Source: Propionivibrio sp.
Lineage (GTDB): Bacteria > Pseudomonadota > Gammaproteobacteria > Burkholderiales > Rhodocyclaceae
Length of the DNA: 20,146 nucleotides
Direction: 5' to 3'
Assembly (NCBI GenBank): GCA_003249625.1
Contig: QKII01000032.1
Span: forward strand, 1 to 20,146
Part shown: one piece after another, positions 6,728 through 15,713 of the stretch
Layout: each line of letters begins with the position of its first letter
Position numbering within the stretch: the first letter of the stretch is position 1
Translations under genes and position numbers: made by a program
Notes under the pieces: generated by a model
Database searches by the model: none
What the model was told of the DNA's origin: nothing
Seen by the model: only the letters and a program-made list of their open reading frames with translations

Positions 6728-8411
6728 GTTTAATCCGGGACTGACGCTGATTGCCGGTGGGCTGTTGCTGCCACTTCTGCGCGGGAAGCTTCGCGCACTA
6801 TTTCTCATTTTGTTGCCGGTCGCCGGACTTGTTCATTTGTCGCTCCTGGTTCCGGGCATGCACGGTGTCATGGATTTCCTCGACTACGAGCTGGTCACGC
6901 TGCGTGTCGATCGCTGGAGCATGGTTTTCGGCTGGGTTTTCATGATCGCCTCCTTCGTTTCTGCGATCTACGCGTTGCATCTGCGTACCCCGTTGCAGCT
7001 TACAGCCGGCATGACCTACGCCGGGAGCGCCATCGGCGCTGTGTTCGCGGGCGACCTGATGACGCTGTTCGTTTTCTGGGAGCTTACGGCCATTACCTCG
7101 CTCCTCCTTGTGTGGGCAGGGCGTGGGCCAAATGCCTACGCGGCCGGCATGCGTTACCTGATCGTGCAGATCATCTCGGGTACCCTGCTGTTTTTTGGCG
7201 CGGCAATCCAGTTCAACACGACCGGCTCGCTGGAATTCGGAGCGATCGGCCTGGAAGGTGTCGGCGGCTGGCTGATTTTCATCGCCTTTGGGATCAAGGC
7301 GGCTTTTCCACTGCTGCATGCCTGGCTGCCTGACGCCTATCCGGAGGCCTCGGAGGTCGGAGCGGTGTTCCTGTCGGCTTTTACTACCAAACTCGCGGTA
7401 TACGCCTTGGCTCGTGGATTTGCCGGGACGGAATTGTTGATCCCGATCGGTGCTGCGATGGTCGTTTTCCCGATATTCTTCGCCTTGCTCGAAAACGATT
7501 TGCGTCGCGTGCTGGCCTATAGCCTGAACAATCAACTGGGTTTCATGGTGGTGGGAATCGGCATCGGCACGGAAATGTCCCTGAATGGGGCGGCGGCACA
7601 TGCGTTCACGCATGTCCTGTACAAGTCGCTGTTGTTCATGTCGATGGGGGCGGTGCTGTATCGCGCGGGAACCGTCAAGGCATCCGAACTCGGCGGACTC
7701 TGGCGGTCGATGCCGCTGACCACCGTGTTCTGTGTCGTCGGCGTTGCATCGATCGCCGGGATGCCGTTCTTCAGCGGCTTCGTCAGCAAATCGATGATCG
7801 TTTCGGCTGCAGCGCAAGGTGGCTACATGGCCGCGTGGTCGGCCTTGATGTTCGCGGCGGCATGCATGTTCCTTCCGGACCTCAAGATTCCTTTCTTCGC
7901 GTTTTTCGGCCGGGATTCCGGCAAGCGCTGCCCCGAGGCGCCGTTCAACATGCTGGTGGCTATGGCCATCGCCGCGGCGTTCTGTGTCGGCATCGGGCTG
8001 ATGCCGGGACGTTTGTACGCCCTGCTTCCCTATCCGGTTGCGTATGCACCGTATTCCGTCTCCCACGTCCTGGCACAGCTGCAATTGCTGCTGTTCGCTG
8101 GCTTGGTTTTCGCGGTCGTCGTGCGCTGGCGACTTCTGCCGCTGGCGGTGCCGGGGATCAACCTCGACGTAGACTGGCTTTGGCGGAGGCCCGGTGCCTT
8201 GATCGTAAAGGTGATCGCGAGAATCTTCGAGATTGGCGGATACTGCCTGAGTGCCTTGTTGTCGTTCAAGCTCTCGTCGCTTTCCGAAATGATCGAGAGG
8301 CATCGTCTTCCAGACGGCTTACTGTTGCGTTCGTGGCCCACGGGCAGCATGTCGCTATGGGTCATGTTGATGCTTTTTGCCTACCTTCTTCTCTATTACC
8401 TCGGCGGCTGA
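6714..8411 (+). CDS. Third MrpD/NuoL-like antiporter subunit with C-terminal extension
   Basis: The 565-residue membrane protein is of the NuoL/M/N-MrpA/D family. The channel residues are kept: Glu123 (LFVFWELTAITSLLL), Lys195 and His202 (FGIKAAFPLLHAWLPDAYPEA), Lys226 (AFTTKLAVYAL), Lys304 (THVLYKSLLFM) and Lys359 (FFSGFVSKSMIV). It is about 70 residues longer than MrpD. The extra part, after about residue 440, holds a membrane helix, the segment INLDVDWLWRRPGAL, a probable amphipathic helix and a final hydrophobic segment (MSLWVMLMLFAYLLLYYL), recalling the C-terminal extension of NuoL-type subunits. ATG 6714 overlaps the preceding small gene by 14 bases. It is the last gene of the operon. 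Confidence 0.9.
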   Translation: MTLAEFNPGLTLIAGGLLLPLLRGKLRALFLILLPVAGLVHLSLLVPGMHGVMDFLDYELVTLRVDRWSMVFGWVFMIASFVSAIYALHLRTPLQLTAGMTYAGSAIGAVFAGDLMTLFVFWELTAITSLLLVWAGRGPNAYAAGMRYLIVQIISGTLLFFGAAIQFNTTGSLEFGAIGLEGVGGWLIFIAFGIKAAFPLLHAWLPDAYPEASEVGAVFLSAFTTKLAVYALARGFAGTELLIPIGAAMVVFPIFFALLENDLRRVLAYSLNNQLGFMVVGIGIGTEMSLNGAAAHAFTHVLYKSLLFMSMGAVLYRAGTVKASELGGLWRSMPLTTVFCVVGVASIAGMPFFSGFVSKSMIVSAAAQGGYMAAWSALMFAAACMFLPDLKIPFFAFFGRDSGKRCPEAPFNMLVAMAIAAAFCVGIGLMPGRLYALLPYPVAYAPYSVSHVLAQLQLLLFAGLVFAVVVRWRLLPLAVPGINLDVDWLWRRPGALIVKVIARIFEIGGYCLSALLSFKLSSLSEMIERHRLPDGLLLRSWPTGSMSLWVMLMLFAYLLLYYLGG

Positions 8412-8475
8412 AAGGACTGGCTGTCGCATGCCGCGAGCGTGTCATCGCGCTGCCGGGGCGGGTGATTCGCCGTGA

Positions 8476-8481
8476 TAGAAT
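8476..8481 (+). promoter_or_regulatory. Possible extended -10 element upstream of ribE
   Basis: TAGAAT at 8476-8481 is preceded by TG at 8473-8474, giving a TGaTAGAAT extended -10 look. No good -35 is visible at 16-18 bp. It would give a leader of about 45 bases for ribE and separate the riboflavin genes from the antiporter operon, between which no terminator is evident. Confidence 0.35.
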
Positions 8482-8531
8482 CCTCCCCCTTCCTCCTTCT
8501 TTCCACTGCCTCCCCGTGATGGGACTCTGCC

Positions 8532-9140
8532 ATGTTTTCCGGAATCATTGCCGCCGTTGGGCGGATCACTCAACTGGCCCCGCGTAACGATGGGACGCCA
8601 ACGGTTCGTCTGACCGTCGATGCCGGCCGGCTCGGCCTCGACGATGTCGCGATTGGCGATTCGATCGCCTGTAACGGTGTCTGTCTGACCGTGGTCGAAA
8701 AGACATCCGTCGGTTTTTGCGTCGACGTCTCGCCCGAAACCCTGTCGTGCACGGTCGGTCTGAACGTTCCCGGACCGATTAACCTGGAAAAAGCACTGCG
8801 ACTTGCCGATCGGCTGGGGGGGCATCTGGTTTCCGGGCACGTCGATGGCGTGGGCGAGGTTGTGCGATTCGATCCCGTGGGTGACAACCGCCTGCTCGTC
8901 ATTCGCGCCCCCGAAGCGTTGTCGCGATACATCGCTCGGAAAGGGTCGATCACTGTGAACGGTGTCAGCCTGACGACAAATGCCGTCGACGGCGCCGAGT
9001 TCTCGATCAACCTGATTCCACATACCCTGGACGCGACCACTTTGGGTGGGTTGCAGGCAGGAGCTCCGGTCAATCTGGAAATCGACCTGATTGCCCGCTA
9101 CGTCGAACGTATGCTCAACCCCGAAGCGGAGGGTTTGTAA
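8532..9140 (+). CDS. ribE: Riboflavin synthase, alpha subunit
   Basis: The 202-residue cytoplasmic enzyme catalyses dismutation of two 6,7-dimethyl-8-ribityllumazine molecules to riboflavin. It shows the duplicated lumazine-binding fold: [10 protein letters not shown] at the start (family MFTGII), first repeat with [10 protein letters not shown] near residues 49-58, the linker [16 protein letters not shown], and second repeat with [12 protein letters not shown] and [14 protein letters not shown]. Length fits the family. The gene opens the ribE-ribBX-ribH-nusB group, and its TAA stop overlaps the ribBX start (TAATG). ribD is not in this window. Confidence 0.96.
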   Translation: MFSGIIAAVGRITQLAPRNDGTPTVRLTVDAGRLGLDDVAIGDSIACNGVCLTVVEKTSVGFCVDVSPETLSCTVGLNVPGPINLEKALRLADRLGGHLVSGHVDGVGEVVRFDPVGDNRLLVIRAPEALSRYIARKGSITVNGVSLTTNAVDGAEFSINLIPHTLDATTLGGLQAGAPVNLEIDLIARYVERMLNPEAEGL

Positions 9141-10267
9141 TGTGTCCTGCTGAAATGTCGTCGTCGATCGCGCCGGTCGAGGAAATAATCGCCGAGCTTC
9201 GTGCGGGTCGCATGGTCATCCTGGTTGACGAAGAGGATCGGGAAAACGAGGGCGATTTGGTTCTCGCTGCTGAGCATGTAACCCCGGAAGCGATCAACTT
9301 CATGGCCAAATACGGTCGTGGGCTGATCTGTCTGACAATTACCGAGGCACGCGCCAAACAAATCGGTCTTACGCCGATGGCGAGGGATAACAAGAGTCCC
9401 TACAGCACGGCGTTCACTGTGTCGATCGAAGCGGCCGAAGGCGTTACGACCGGAATTTCGGCACAGGATCGTGCGCAGACGATTCAGGTTGCCGTGGCAC
9501 GCAACGCGAAGCCCGAGGACATCGTTCAGCCCGGACACATATTTCCGATTACAGCACGCTCGGGTGGAGTCCTGGTTCGCGCCGGGCATACAGAGGCAGG
9601 ATGTGATCTGGCACAGTTGGCCGGGCTGGAACCGTCATCGGTGATTTGCGAAATCCTGAAAGACGATGGCTCGATGGCGCGCCTGCCCGATTTGATTGTG
9701 TTTGCACAAGAGCATGGGCTGAAGATCGGCACGATTGCCGACCTTATCCATTATCGCAGCCGACACGAGACACTGGTCGAGCGCAGCTATTCCAAGCCGA
9801 TTACGTCGGTGCATGGTGGGTTCATGCTGCATGCGTTCACCGATCTCACTACCGGCGAGGTGCATCTGGCGTTGGCGCGCGGAGATATCAGCCCCGAGCG
9901 GGAAGCGTTGGTCCGTGTGCATGAACCCTTGTCGGTCCTTGATTTTCTTGATTCCGGCAATGGGCGGCACAGCTTCTCTCTGGAAGAAGCGATGCAGGCG
10001 CTGGCGAAGGCGGATTCGGGCGTTATTGTCTTGCTGCATCGGCCTGAAACGGGGCAAGACATTCTGGCAGTACTCAAGGAACAATCAAATACGCAACGCC
10101 CCGCGGCAAAGTGGGATCCGCGTATTTACGGTATTGGCGCCCAGATCCTGCGCGATCTTGGCGTGCGTAAAATGAAACTGTTGGCCAGCCCGCGGCGGAT
10201 GCCGAGCGTTGCTGGCTTCAACCTTGAGGTCACCGGCTATGTCGCTTCGGCAAGCGATCTTGGCTGA
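9140..10267 (+). CDS. ribB: 3,4-dihydroxy-2-butanone-4-phosphate synthase with degenerate GTP cyclohydrolase II domain (RibBX)
   Basis: The 375-residue fusion has two parts. Residues 10-205 are a complete RibB domain with the acidic loop [11 protein letters not shown] (30-40), [11 protein letters not shown], the [13 protein letters not shown] stretch and [12 protein letters not shown]. It makes 3,4-dihydroxybutanone 4-phosphate from ribulose 5-phosphate for riboflavin synthesis. Residues 210-375 align in position with RibA but have no cysteines at all, whereas active GTP cyclohydrolase II needs three zinc-binding cysteines. This matches the RibBX variant described for Proteobacteria, so a separate ribA should exist elsewhere. 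ATG 9140 has GGAGG at 9128-9132; ATG 9155 is a possible alternative. Confidence 0.94.
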   Translation: MCPAEMSSSIAPVEEIIAELRAGRMVILVDEEDRENEGDLVLAAEHVTPEAINFMAKYGRGLICLTITEARAKQIGLTPMARDNKSPYSTAFTVSIEAAEGVTTGISAQDRAQTIQVAVARNAKPEDIVQPGHIFPITARSGGVLVRAGHTEAGCDLAQLAGLEPSSVICEILKDDGSMARLPDLIVFAQEHGLKIGTIADLIHYRSRHETLVERSYSKPITSVHGGFMLHAFTDLTTGEVHLALARGDISPEREALVRVHEPLSVLDFLDSGNGRHSFSLEEAMQALAKADSGVIVLLHRPETGQDILAVLKEQSNTQRPAAKWDPRIYGIGAQILRDLGVRKMKLLASPRRMPSVAGFNLEVTGYVASASDLG

Positions 10268-10290
10268 CCTACATGACGGGAAAGAACACC

Positions 10291-10773
10291 ATGCCTCGTT
10301 TTGAACGTATCCACGAATATGAGTCCAATCTCGACGGTACAGGATTGTCGATCGGGATCGTGATGAGCCGCTTCAACCAGGATATCTGCGAGGGGTTGCT
10401 GTCGGCCTGCGTCGCGGAACTTGCGCGCCTGGGCGTCAGTGAAAGCGATGTTGAAATCGCTACGGTTCCGGGGGCTTTGGAAATCCCTCTGGTTTTGCAG
10501 AACCTGGCTCAGAGCGATCGATTCGATGCCTTGATCGCCCTGGGTGCGGTCATCCGCGGTGAAACCTACCATTTCGAAGTGGTTTCCAACGATTCTTGTC
10601 GTGCGGTGATGGAGGTTCAGCTTGACGCGGGGATTCCCGTCGCCAATGGCATCCTGACTTGCGAAGATGACGACCAGGCGCTCGCGCGCATGCAGCAAAA
10701 GGGCGCCGACTGCGCCCAGGCTGCGGTCGAAATGGCCAATCTGTTGAGTGCGATCGGGGAGCGTCCGCAATGA
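10291..10773 (+). CDS. ribH: 6,7-dimethyl-8-ribityllumazine synthase
   Basis: The product is a 160-residue cytoplasmic enzyme that condenses the RibB product with the pyrimidine intermediate, the penultimate step of riboflavin synthesis. Diagnostic segments are [17 protein letters not shown] near the N-terminus, [12 protein letters not shown], and [18 protein letters not shown] with the catalytic histidine. [20 protein letters not shown] is the usual C-terminal part. I chose ATG 10291, which gives the family N-terminus [12 protein letters not shown] and has GGGAAAG upstream. ATG 10273, in frame and six codons earlier, has no Shine-Dalgarno sequence. The stop overlaps nusB by 4 bases. Confidence 0.95.
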   Translation: MPRFERIHEYESNLDGTGLSIGIVMSRFNQDICEGLLSACVAELARLGVSESDVEIATVPGALEIPLVLQNLAQSDRFDALIALGAVIRGETYHFEVVSNDSCRAVMEVQLDAGIPVANGILTCEDDDQALARMQQKGADCAQAAVEMANLLSAIGERPQ

Positions 10774-11255
10774 CCAGTCAACCGGAGAAAGGTGCTTCGA
10801 GCGCAGTGAAGAAGCCGGCCAAGTCGCCCCGGCGGCGTGCGCGTGAGTTCGCAATGCAGGGTTTGTACCAATGGCGTGTGGGCGGGCATGACGAGGCGGC
10901 GATCGAGGCGCATCTCATGGATAGCGAGGGTTTCGACAAGGCTGACCGCGATTTCTTCGTCGGAGTCTTTCGCGGAGTCATCGCACAGAATTCGGTATTG
11001 CAGGAGCATCTGCAAGCGTATCTTGACCGTCCTTTTCGCGAATTGTCGCCAATCGAGGCGAGCGTACTGCTGGCGGGGGCCTACGAGTTGGTCAATTGCC
11101 CCGAGACGCCGTACCGGGTAATCATTAACGAGGCCATCGAGTTGGCCAAGGGATTTGGCGGGGCCGAGGGGCACAAATACGTCAATGGCGTGCTCGACAA
11201 GCTGGCAGGGAAGTTGCGTACTGTCGAGGTCGAAGCCCGGCGTCCTCGGCGGTAA
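10770..11255 (+). CDS. nusB: Transcription antitermination factor NusB
   Basis: The 161-residue all-helical RNA-binding protein acts with NusE (S10) at boxA during rRNA antitermination. Family stretches include [41 protein letters not shown] and [30 protein letters not shown]. The N-terminal 20 residues (lysine- and proline-rich) are an extension common in betaproteobacterial NusB. The start overlaps the ribH stop in ATGA, the usual ribH-nusB coupling of Proteobacteria. Confidence 0.96.
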   Translation: MTSQPEKGASSAVKKPAKSPRRRAREFAMQGLYQWRVGGHDEAAIEAHLMDSEGFDKADRDFFVGVFRGVIAQNSVLQEHLQAYLDRPFRELSPIEASVLLAGAYELVNCPETPYRVIINEAIELAKGFGGAEGHKYVNGVLDKLAGKLRTVEVEARRPRR

Positions 11256-11282
11256 TTTTCTACCAGTCGTTGCGCTTGGCGT

Positions 11283-12260
11283 ATGCCGTCCGAATTCGCT
11301 CTGATTGACCGCCATTTCGCGCGTGCCACACCGCAGGCCGTGCTTGGCCCAGGCGACGACTGTGCATTGCTGGCCCCTTCGCCCGGAATGGAATTGGCGA
11401 TGACCACCGACATGCTGGTCTCGGGGACGCATTTTTTCGCAGACACCGATCCGTGGCAGTTAGGGTGGAAGACACTGGCTGTCAATGTGTCCGATCTTGC
11501 CGCCATGGGGGCGATGCCGCGCTGGGCGCTGCTCGCGGGCAGTTTGCCCTCTGCCGATGAAACCTGGATAGCCGCCTTTGCGGATGGTTTTTTTGCGTGT
11601 GCCCGGTGTTTCGGCGTAGACCTTGTCGGCGGCGATACGACGCGTGGGCCGCTCTGTCTGTGTGTGACAGCGATTGGCGAAGTGCCCTCCGGAGCAGCGT
11701 TGCGTCGCGATCGCGCCCGGCCCGGCGACGACATCTGGGTGTCTGGTTCGCCCGGCCTGGCGGCGCTGGGTTTGGCACATCTTCAGCAGCGAGCCACGCT
11801 GACCGGTGAATTGGCGGAGACTTGCATCAACCTCTTGCAGCGGCCTATGCCGCGGGTCGAGTTGGGCTTGGCGTTGCGGCAGCGTGGGCTTGCTCAGGCA
11901 GCGATCGACGTTTCCGACGGGCTGCTGGCTGACTTGGGGCATATCGTCGAGCGCTCGGCTGTCGATGCGAACGTCTTCGTTGCGCAACTGCCCGGTTTGC
12001 CGGAAGGCGCTGATGCTCTGATGGCGCGCCAATGCCAGCTGGCGGGCGGCGACGATTACGAGTTGGTGTTCGCTGCCAGTTCTGACAAACGTGATGCCTT
12101 GGGTTTGCTGGCTGAGGAAATCGGGCTGCCGCTGTGGCGCATCGGCACGATTGCAGCGGCGGCTGGAAAAGGGGAGGTGCGCTTGCTTGACGAAGAGGGC
12201 AGGAGCGTTCGGGTGGGCAATATGGGTTTCGATCATTTCGGGGCAGATGAAACCTCGTAG
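11283..12260 (+). CDS. thiL: Thiamine-monophosphate kinase
   Basis: The 325-residue ATP-dependent kinase converts thiamine phosphate to thiamine diphosphate. Conserved blocks in order are EFALIDRHF, GPGDDCALL, TTDMLVSGTHF, NVSDLAAMGAMPRWALL, GGDTTRGP, DVSDGLLADLGHI and GGDDYELVF, all typical of ThiL (PurM-like fold). The 27 bases after nusB contain no terminator, so co-transcription is likely. No convincing Shine-Dalgarno sequence precedes ATG 11283, but the N-terminus fits the family. The 3' end overlaps pgpA by 14 bases. Confidence 0.95.
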   Translation: MPSEFALIDRHFARATPQAVLGPGDDCALLAPSPGMELAMTTDMLVSGTHFFADTDPWQLGWKTLAVNVSDLAAMGAMPRWALLAGSLPSADETWIAAFADGFFACARCFGVDLVGGDTTRGPLCLCVTAIGEVPSGAALRRDRARPGDDIWVSGSPGLAALGLAHLQQRATLTGELAETCINLLQRPMPRVELGLALRQRGLAQAAIDVSDGLLADLGHIVERSAVDANVFVAQLPGLPEGADALMARQCQLAGGDDYELVFAASSDKRDALGLLAEEIGLPLWRIGTIAAAAGKGEVRLLDEEGRSVRVGNMGFDHFGADETS

Positions 12261-12750
12261 CGTACCGTCGTTGCGATTTCTTTTTTCGCATCCGGCTCAC
12301 TTTATTGCCTGCGGATTTGGTAGCGGCCTGTCGCCCGTCGCTCCCGGGACCGTCGGGACTCTTTTTGCCTGGCTCTCGTTTCCGCTTTTGCGAGCGCTCC
12401 TCGGTGACGTTGAGATGCTCGGGTTTCTCGTCGCGTGTTTTGTCCTCGGTTTTTTTGCGGTTCAGCGTACCGGCTCGGACCTCGGCGTGGTAGACCATGG
12501 CAGTATTGTCTGGGACGAGATCGTTCCCTTCTGGATGGTGCTTTTCCTTTGTCCCTCAGGGTGGGCTTGGCAGACGGCGGCATTTTGCGGCTTCCGGTTT
12601 TTCGATATCGTCAAGCCGCAGCCCGCGCGCTATTTCGACGAGCACGTCAAAACCGGATTTGGCGTGATGATGGATGACCTTTGCGCCGCTGGCTATACGG
12701 TTCTCATGTTGCTTGTCGGACAGTTGGTGATGGCGAGGTTCCTTGCATGA
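12247..12750 (+). CDS. pgpA: Phosphatidylglycerophosphatase A
   Basis: The 167-residue inner-membrane enzyme dephosphorylates phosphatidylglycerophosphate to phosphatidylglycerol. Motifs are CGFGSGLSPVAPGTVGTLFA, VVDHGSIVWDEIVPFW with the acidic active-site residues, and FRFFDIVKPQPARYFDEHV followed by GFGVMMDDLCAAGYTVLM. Several hydrophobic helices agree with a membrane protein. ATG 12247 lies within the end of thiL, giving the family-like start LRFLFSHPAHFIACGFG. The stop overlaps the start of the next gene (ATGA). The thiL-pgpA-pncC order is common in Gram-negative bacteria. Confidence 0.94.
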   Translation: MKPRSVPSLRFLFSHPAHFIACGFGSGLSPVAPGTVGTLFAWLSFPLLRALLGDVEMLGFLVACFVLGFFAVQRTGSDLGVVDHGSIVWDEIVPFWMVLFLCPSGWAWQTAAFCGFRFFDIVKPQPARYFDEHVKTGFGVMMDDLCAAGYTVLMLLVGQLVMARFLA

Positions 12751-13271
12751 TGGGTGTCGATCAGATGTCGCTGGAAGCGCTTGCTGCACAACTGGGCGAT
12801 TGTCTTTTGACCAGAGGCGAGAGGCTGTCTACAGCTGAATCATGTACCGGTGGATGGGTCGCCCAATGCGTGACGGCGATCTCCGGCAGTTCCGAGTGGT
12901 TCGATCGCGGATTCGTTACCTACTCCAACGATGCCAAGACCGAAATGCTGGGGGTTTCGGCGGAAATGCTGGCGGAGCACGGTGCGGTAAGTGAACCCGT
13001 GGCCGTGGCGATGGCTCAAGGGGCCTTGATTCGCAGTCGTGCACAGTGGTCTGTAGCCATCACAGGGGTTGCCGGACCAACCGGTGGTTCTGTCGCGAAG
13101 CCAGTTGGAACCGTGTGTTTTGCCTGGGCTGGCTCCGACGGACGGGTGGTGGCCGAAACGTGTCATTTCTCGGGAGATCGGCAGGCGGTGCGTGCTCAGT
13201 CGGTACGGCATGCGCTGGCCGGTCTCTTCCCGAATTTTCGCGGGAATGGTTGGGCCACCAGCCTTGCTTGA
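12747..13271 (+). CDS. pncC: Nicotinamide-nucleotide amidase (CinA C-terminal domain protein)
   Basis: This encodes a 174-residue stand-alone CinA C-terminal domain. The enzyme deamidates nicotinamide mononucleotide to nicotinic acid mononucleotide in pyridine nucleotide recycling. Seen are TAESCTGGWVAQCVTAISGSS with the catalytic serine, the segment GFVTYSNDAKTEMLGV, GAVSEPVAVAMAQGA, and SVAITGVAGPTGGSVAKPVGTVCFA. Two adjacent ATG codons (12747, 12750) are possible starts; the first overlaps the pgpA stop. The N-terminal competence/damage domain of full-length CinA is absent, as in many Proteobacteria. It directly precedes the recA promoter. Confidence 0.94.
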   Translation: MMGVDQMSLEALAAQLGDCLLTRGERLSTAESCTGGWVAQCVTAISGSSEWFDRGFVTYSNDAKTEMLGVSAEMLAEHGAVSEPVAVAMAQGALIRSRAQWSVAITGVAGPTGGSVAKPVGTVCFAWAGSDGRVVAETCHFSGDRQAVRAQSVRHALAGLFPNFRGNGWATSLA

Positions 13272-13283
13272 GACGTTCACTGC

Positions 13284-13313
13284 TGGACAGAACTACTGTA
13301 TATAATTACAGTA
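13284..13313 (+). promoter_or_regulatory. LexA (SOS) box and promoter of recA
   Basis: TACTGTATATAATTACAGTA (13294-13313) fits the SOS box pattern CTGT-N8-ACAG with both flanking TA pairs matching. TGGACA at 13284-13289 and TACAGT at 13307-13312 have a 17-bp spacing, so LexA would sit on the spacer and -10 of the recA promoter. The predicted leader is about 70 bases, with AAGGAAG just before the recA ATG. Confidence 0.93.
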
Positions 13314-13386
13314 TTTGGCGTCGTGCTGGCTCCGTTCGCGACAGCTGAAAATGAGATAATTCGACGCAATTTCATAAGGAAGCGCA

Positions 13387-14406
<1,020 letters not shown>

Positions 14407-14412
14407 CTCGAG

Positions 14413-14862
14413 ATGAGCGCCACGTTGCGCGAGCGCGCCTTGCGACTGCTCGCGCGGCGTGAATATGCGCGTGCAGAGTTGGCTCGGAAGCTTGCTCCGC
14501 ACGCCGAGTCGTCTGAGGCTGTCGTTGCTCTTCTTGACGATCTCGAGTCACGCCGTTTACTGTCTGACGAGCGATACGCGGAAATGCGCGTGAATGCGCG
14601 CAGTGCGCGCTACGGAAATGCCCGGCTGATCAAGGAACTGCGTGCCTCGGGGGTCGATGCAGTAGTCGTAGACAAGGCCTTGGCGGAGGTTGAAGACGAG
14701 TTTTTGCGAGCGCGGGAAGTCTGGCAGCGAAAATTTGGCGCGAACATGCCCCCGGTTGATGCGTCCGATCACGTGCGCCAGGCGAACTTCCTGATGCGTC
14801 GCGGATTCTCCGGGGATATCATTCGCCGTCTATTACGTGGCGATTACGAAGGCGATCGATAA
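14413..14862 (+). CDS. recX: Regulatory protein RecX
   Basis: The 149-residue protein is rich in arginine and consists of helical repeats. It has the RecX pattern RERALRLLARREYARAELARKL (first 20: RERALRLLARREYARAELAR) at residues 6-26, then LLDDLESRRLLSDERYAE, and the C-terminal FLMRRGFSGDIIRRLLRGD. RecX binds RecA filaments and modulates their activity. It starts six bases after recA and is very probably co-transcribed under SOS control. Its TAA stop is followed immediately by the first possible start of lptB, with no spacer. Confidence 0.93.
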   Translation: MSATLRERALRLLARREYARAELARKLAPHAESSEAVVALLDDLESRRLLSDERYAEMRVNARSARYGNARLIKELRASGVDAVVVDKALAEVEDEFLRAREVWQRKFGANMPPVDASDHVRQANFLMRRGFSGDIIRRLLRGDYEGDR

Positions 14863-14898
14863 GTGATGTCCGAAAATGATGTGATGTCCGAAAGTGAC
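14863..14898 (+). repeat. 18-bp tandem direct repeat at the start of lptB
   Basis: GTGATGTCCGAAAATGAT (14863-14880) is followed directly by GTGATGTCCGAAAGTGAC (14881-14898), differing at two positions. The unit is six codons, so the frame is kept and the protein begins [12 protein letters not shown]. Each copy carries its own GTG-ATG start pair. Confidence 0.95.
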
Positions 14899-15630
14899 TT
14901 GGGCGAAAGCAGCAAACTATCAACGCACAACCTCAAGAAGCGCTACAAAAAGCGGACAGTCGTCGAGGATGTCTCGCTTGAGGTGGGCAGTGGCGAGGTT
15001 GTCGGATTGTTGGGGCCGAACGGGGCAGGGAAAACAACGTGTTTCTACATGGTGGTTGGTCTCGTGGCCTGCGATGGAGGTGATGTCTATCTGAATGATA
15101 GAAAGATTACCCATCTGCCAATCCATCAGCGTGCCAAGCTTGGGGTGTCCTATCTTCCCCAGGAAGCCTCCGTGTTCCGCAAGTTGACGGTCGTCGAGAA
15201 CATCAAGGCGGTGCTCGAACTGCGCAAGCTACCCCGTGATGTGGTTGAGCAACGTGCCGAACAGTTGCTCGAGGAACTTCATATTTCCCACATCCGTAAC
15301 AGTTCAGCCGCCTCGCTGTCGGGCGGCGAGAGGCGGCGGGTGGAAATCGCGCGGGCGTTATCGACGGACCCGCGCTTCATTCTGCTCGACGAGCCATTTG
15401 CCGGGGTCGACCCGATCGCTGTGCTGGATATCCAGAAAATCATCCGCTTCCTTAAAGAACGAAATATCGGCGTGCTGATCACCGATCATAACGTCCGCGA
15501 GACGCTCGGGATTTGCGATCACGCCTATATCCTCAACGAGGGGGGCGTGCTGGCGGCTGGTCGGCCTGACGAAATCATTTATAATGAAAACGTACGCAAG
15601 GTCTATCTGGGCGAGAATTTCCGCCTCTGA
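14863..15630 (+). CDS. lptB: LPS export ABC transporter ATP-binding protein LptB
   Basis: The 255-residue cytoplasmic ATPase powers lipopolysaccharide transport with LptF/LptG. Walker A is GPNGAGKTT (residues 51-59), the Q-loop lies in [14 protein letters not shown], the ABC signature is [15 protein letters not shown], Walker B is [13 protein letters not shown], and the switch histidine is in [11 protein letters not shown]. The C-terminus [15 protein letters not shown] is typical of LptB. Starts at 14863 (GTG), 14866 (ATG), 14881 (GTG) or 14884 (ATG) are all possible because of the tandem repeat, so the first 7 residues are uncertain. lptC and lptA, its usual upstream partners, are not here; recX stands in their place. 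Confidence 0.95.
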   Translation: MMSENDVMSESDLGESSKLSTHNLKKRYKKRTVVEDVSLEVGSGEVVGLLGPNGAGKTTCFYMVVGLVACDGGDVYLNDRKITHLPIHQRAKLGVSYLPQEASVFRKLTVVENIKAVLELRKLPRDVVEQRAEQLLEELHISHIRNSSAASLSGGERRRVEIARALSTDPRFILLDEPFAGVDPIAVLDIQKIIRFLKERNIGVLITDHNVRETLGICDHAYILNEGGVLAAGRPDEIIYNENVRKVYLGENFRL

Positions 15631-15713
15631 TCCTGGCTCACCGATTTCTCCTAAAAAATGTTTTGTATCAGCGGTGTGCCGAATTTGCAGTGCGCTACCG
15701 CTCTGTCTCCACC

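Noticed and set aside
6798..8303. 501-codon minus-strand open frame opposite the third antiporter subunit
   Set aside because: Its composition is rich in Arg, His, Gln and Asp with no membrane or domain pattern; it is the mirror of a GC-rich membrane protein gene.
8450..8531. FMN riboswitch before ribE (GGGGCGGGTGATTC looks like the RFN start)
   Set aside because: Only about 75 bases remain before the ATG and the later conserved arms of the RFN element are not visible, so the match is probably chance.
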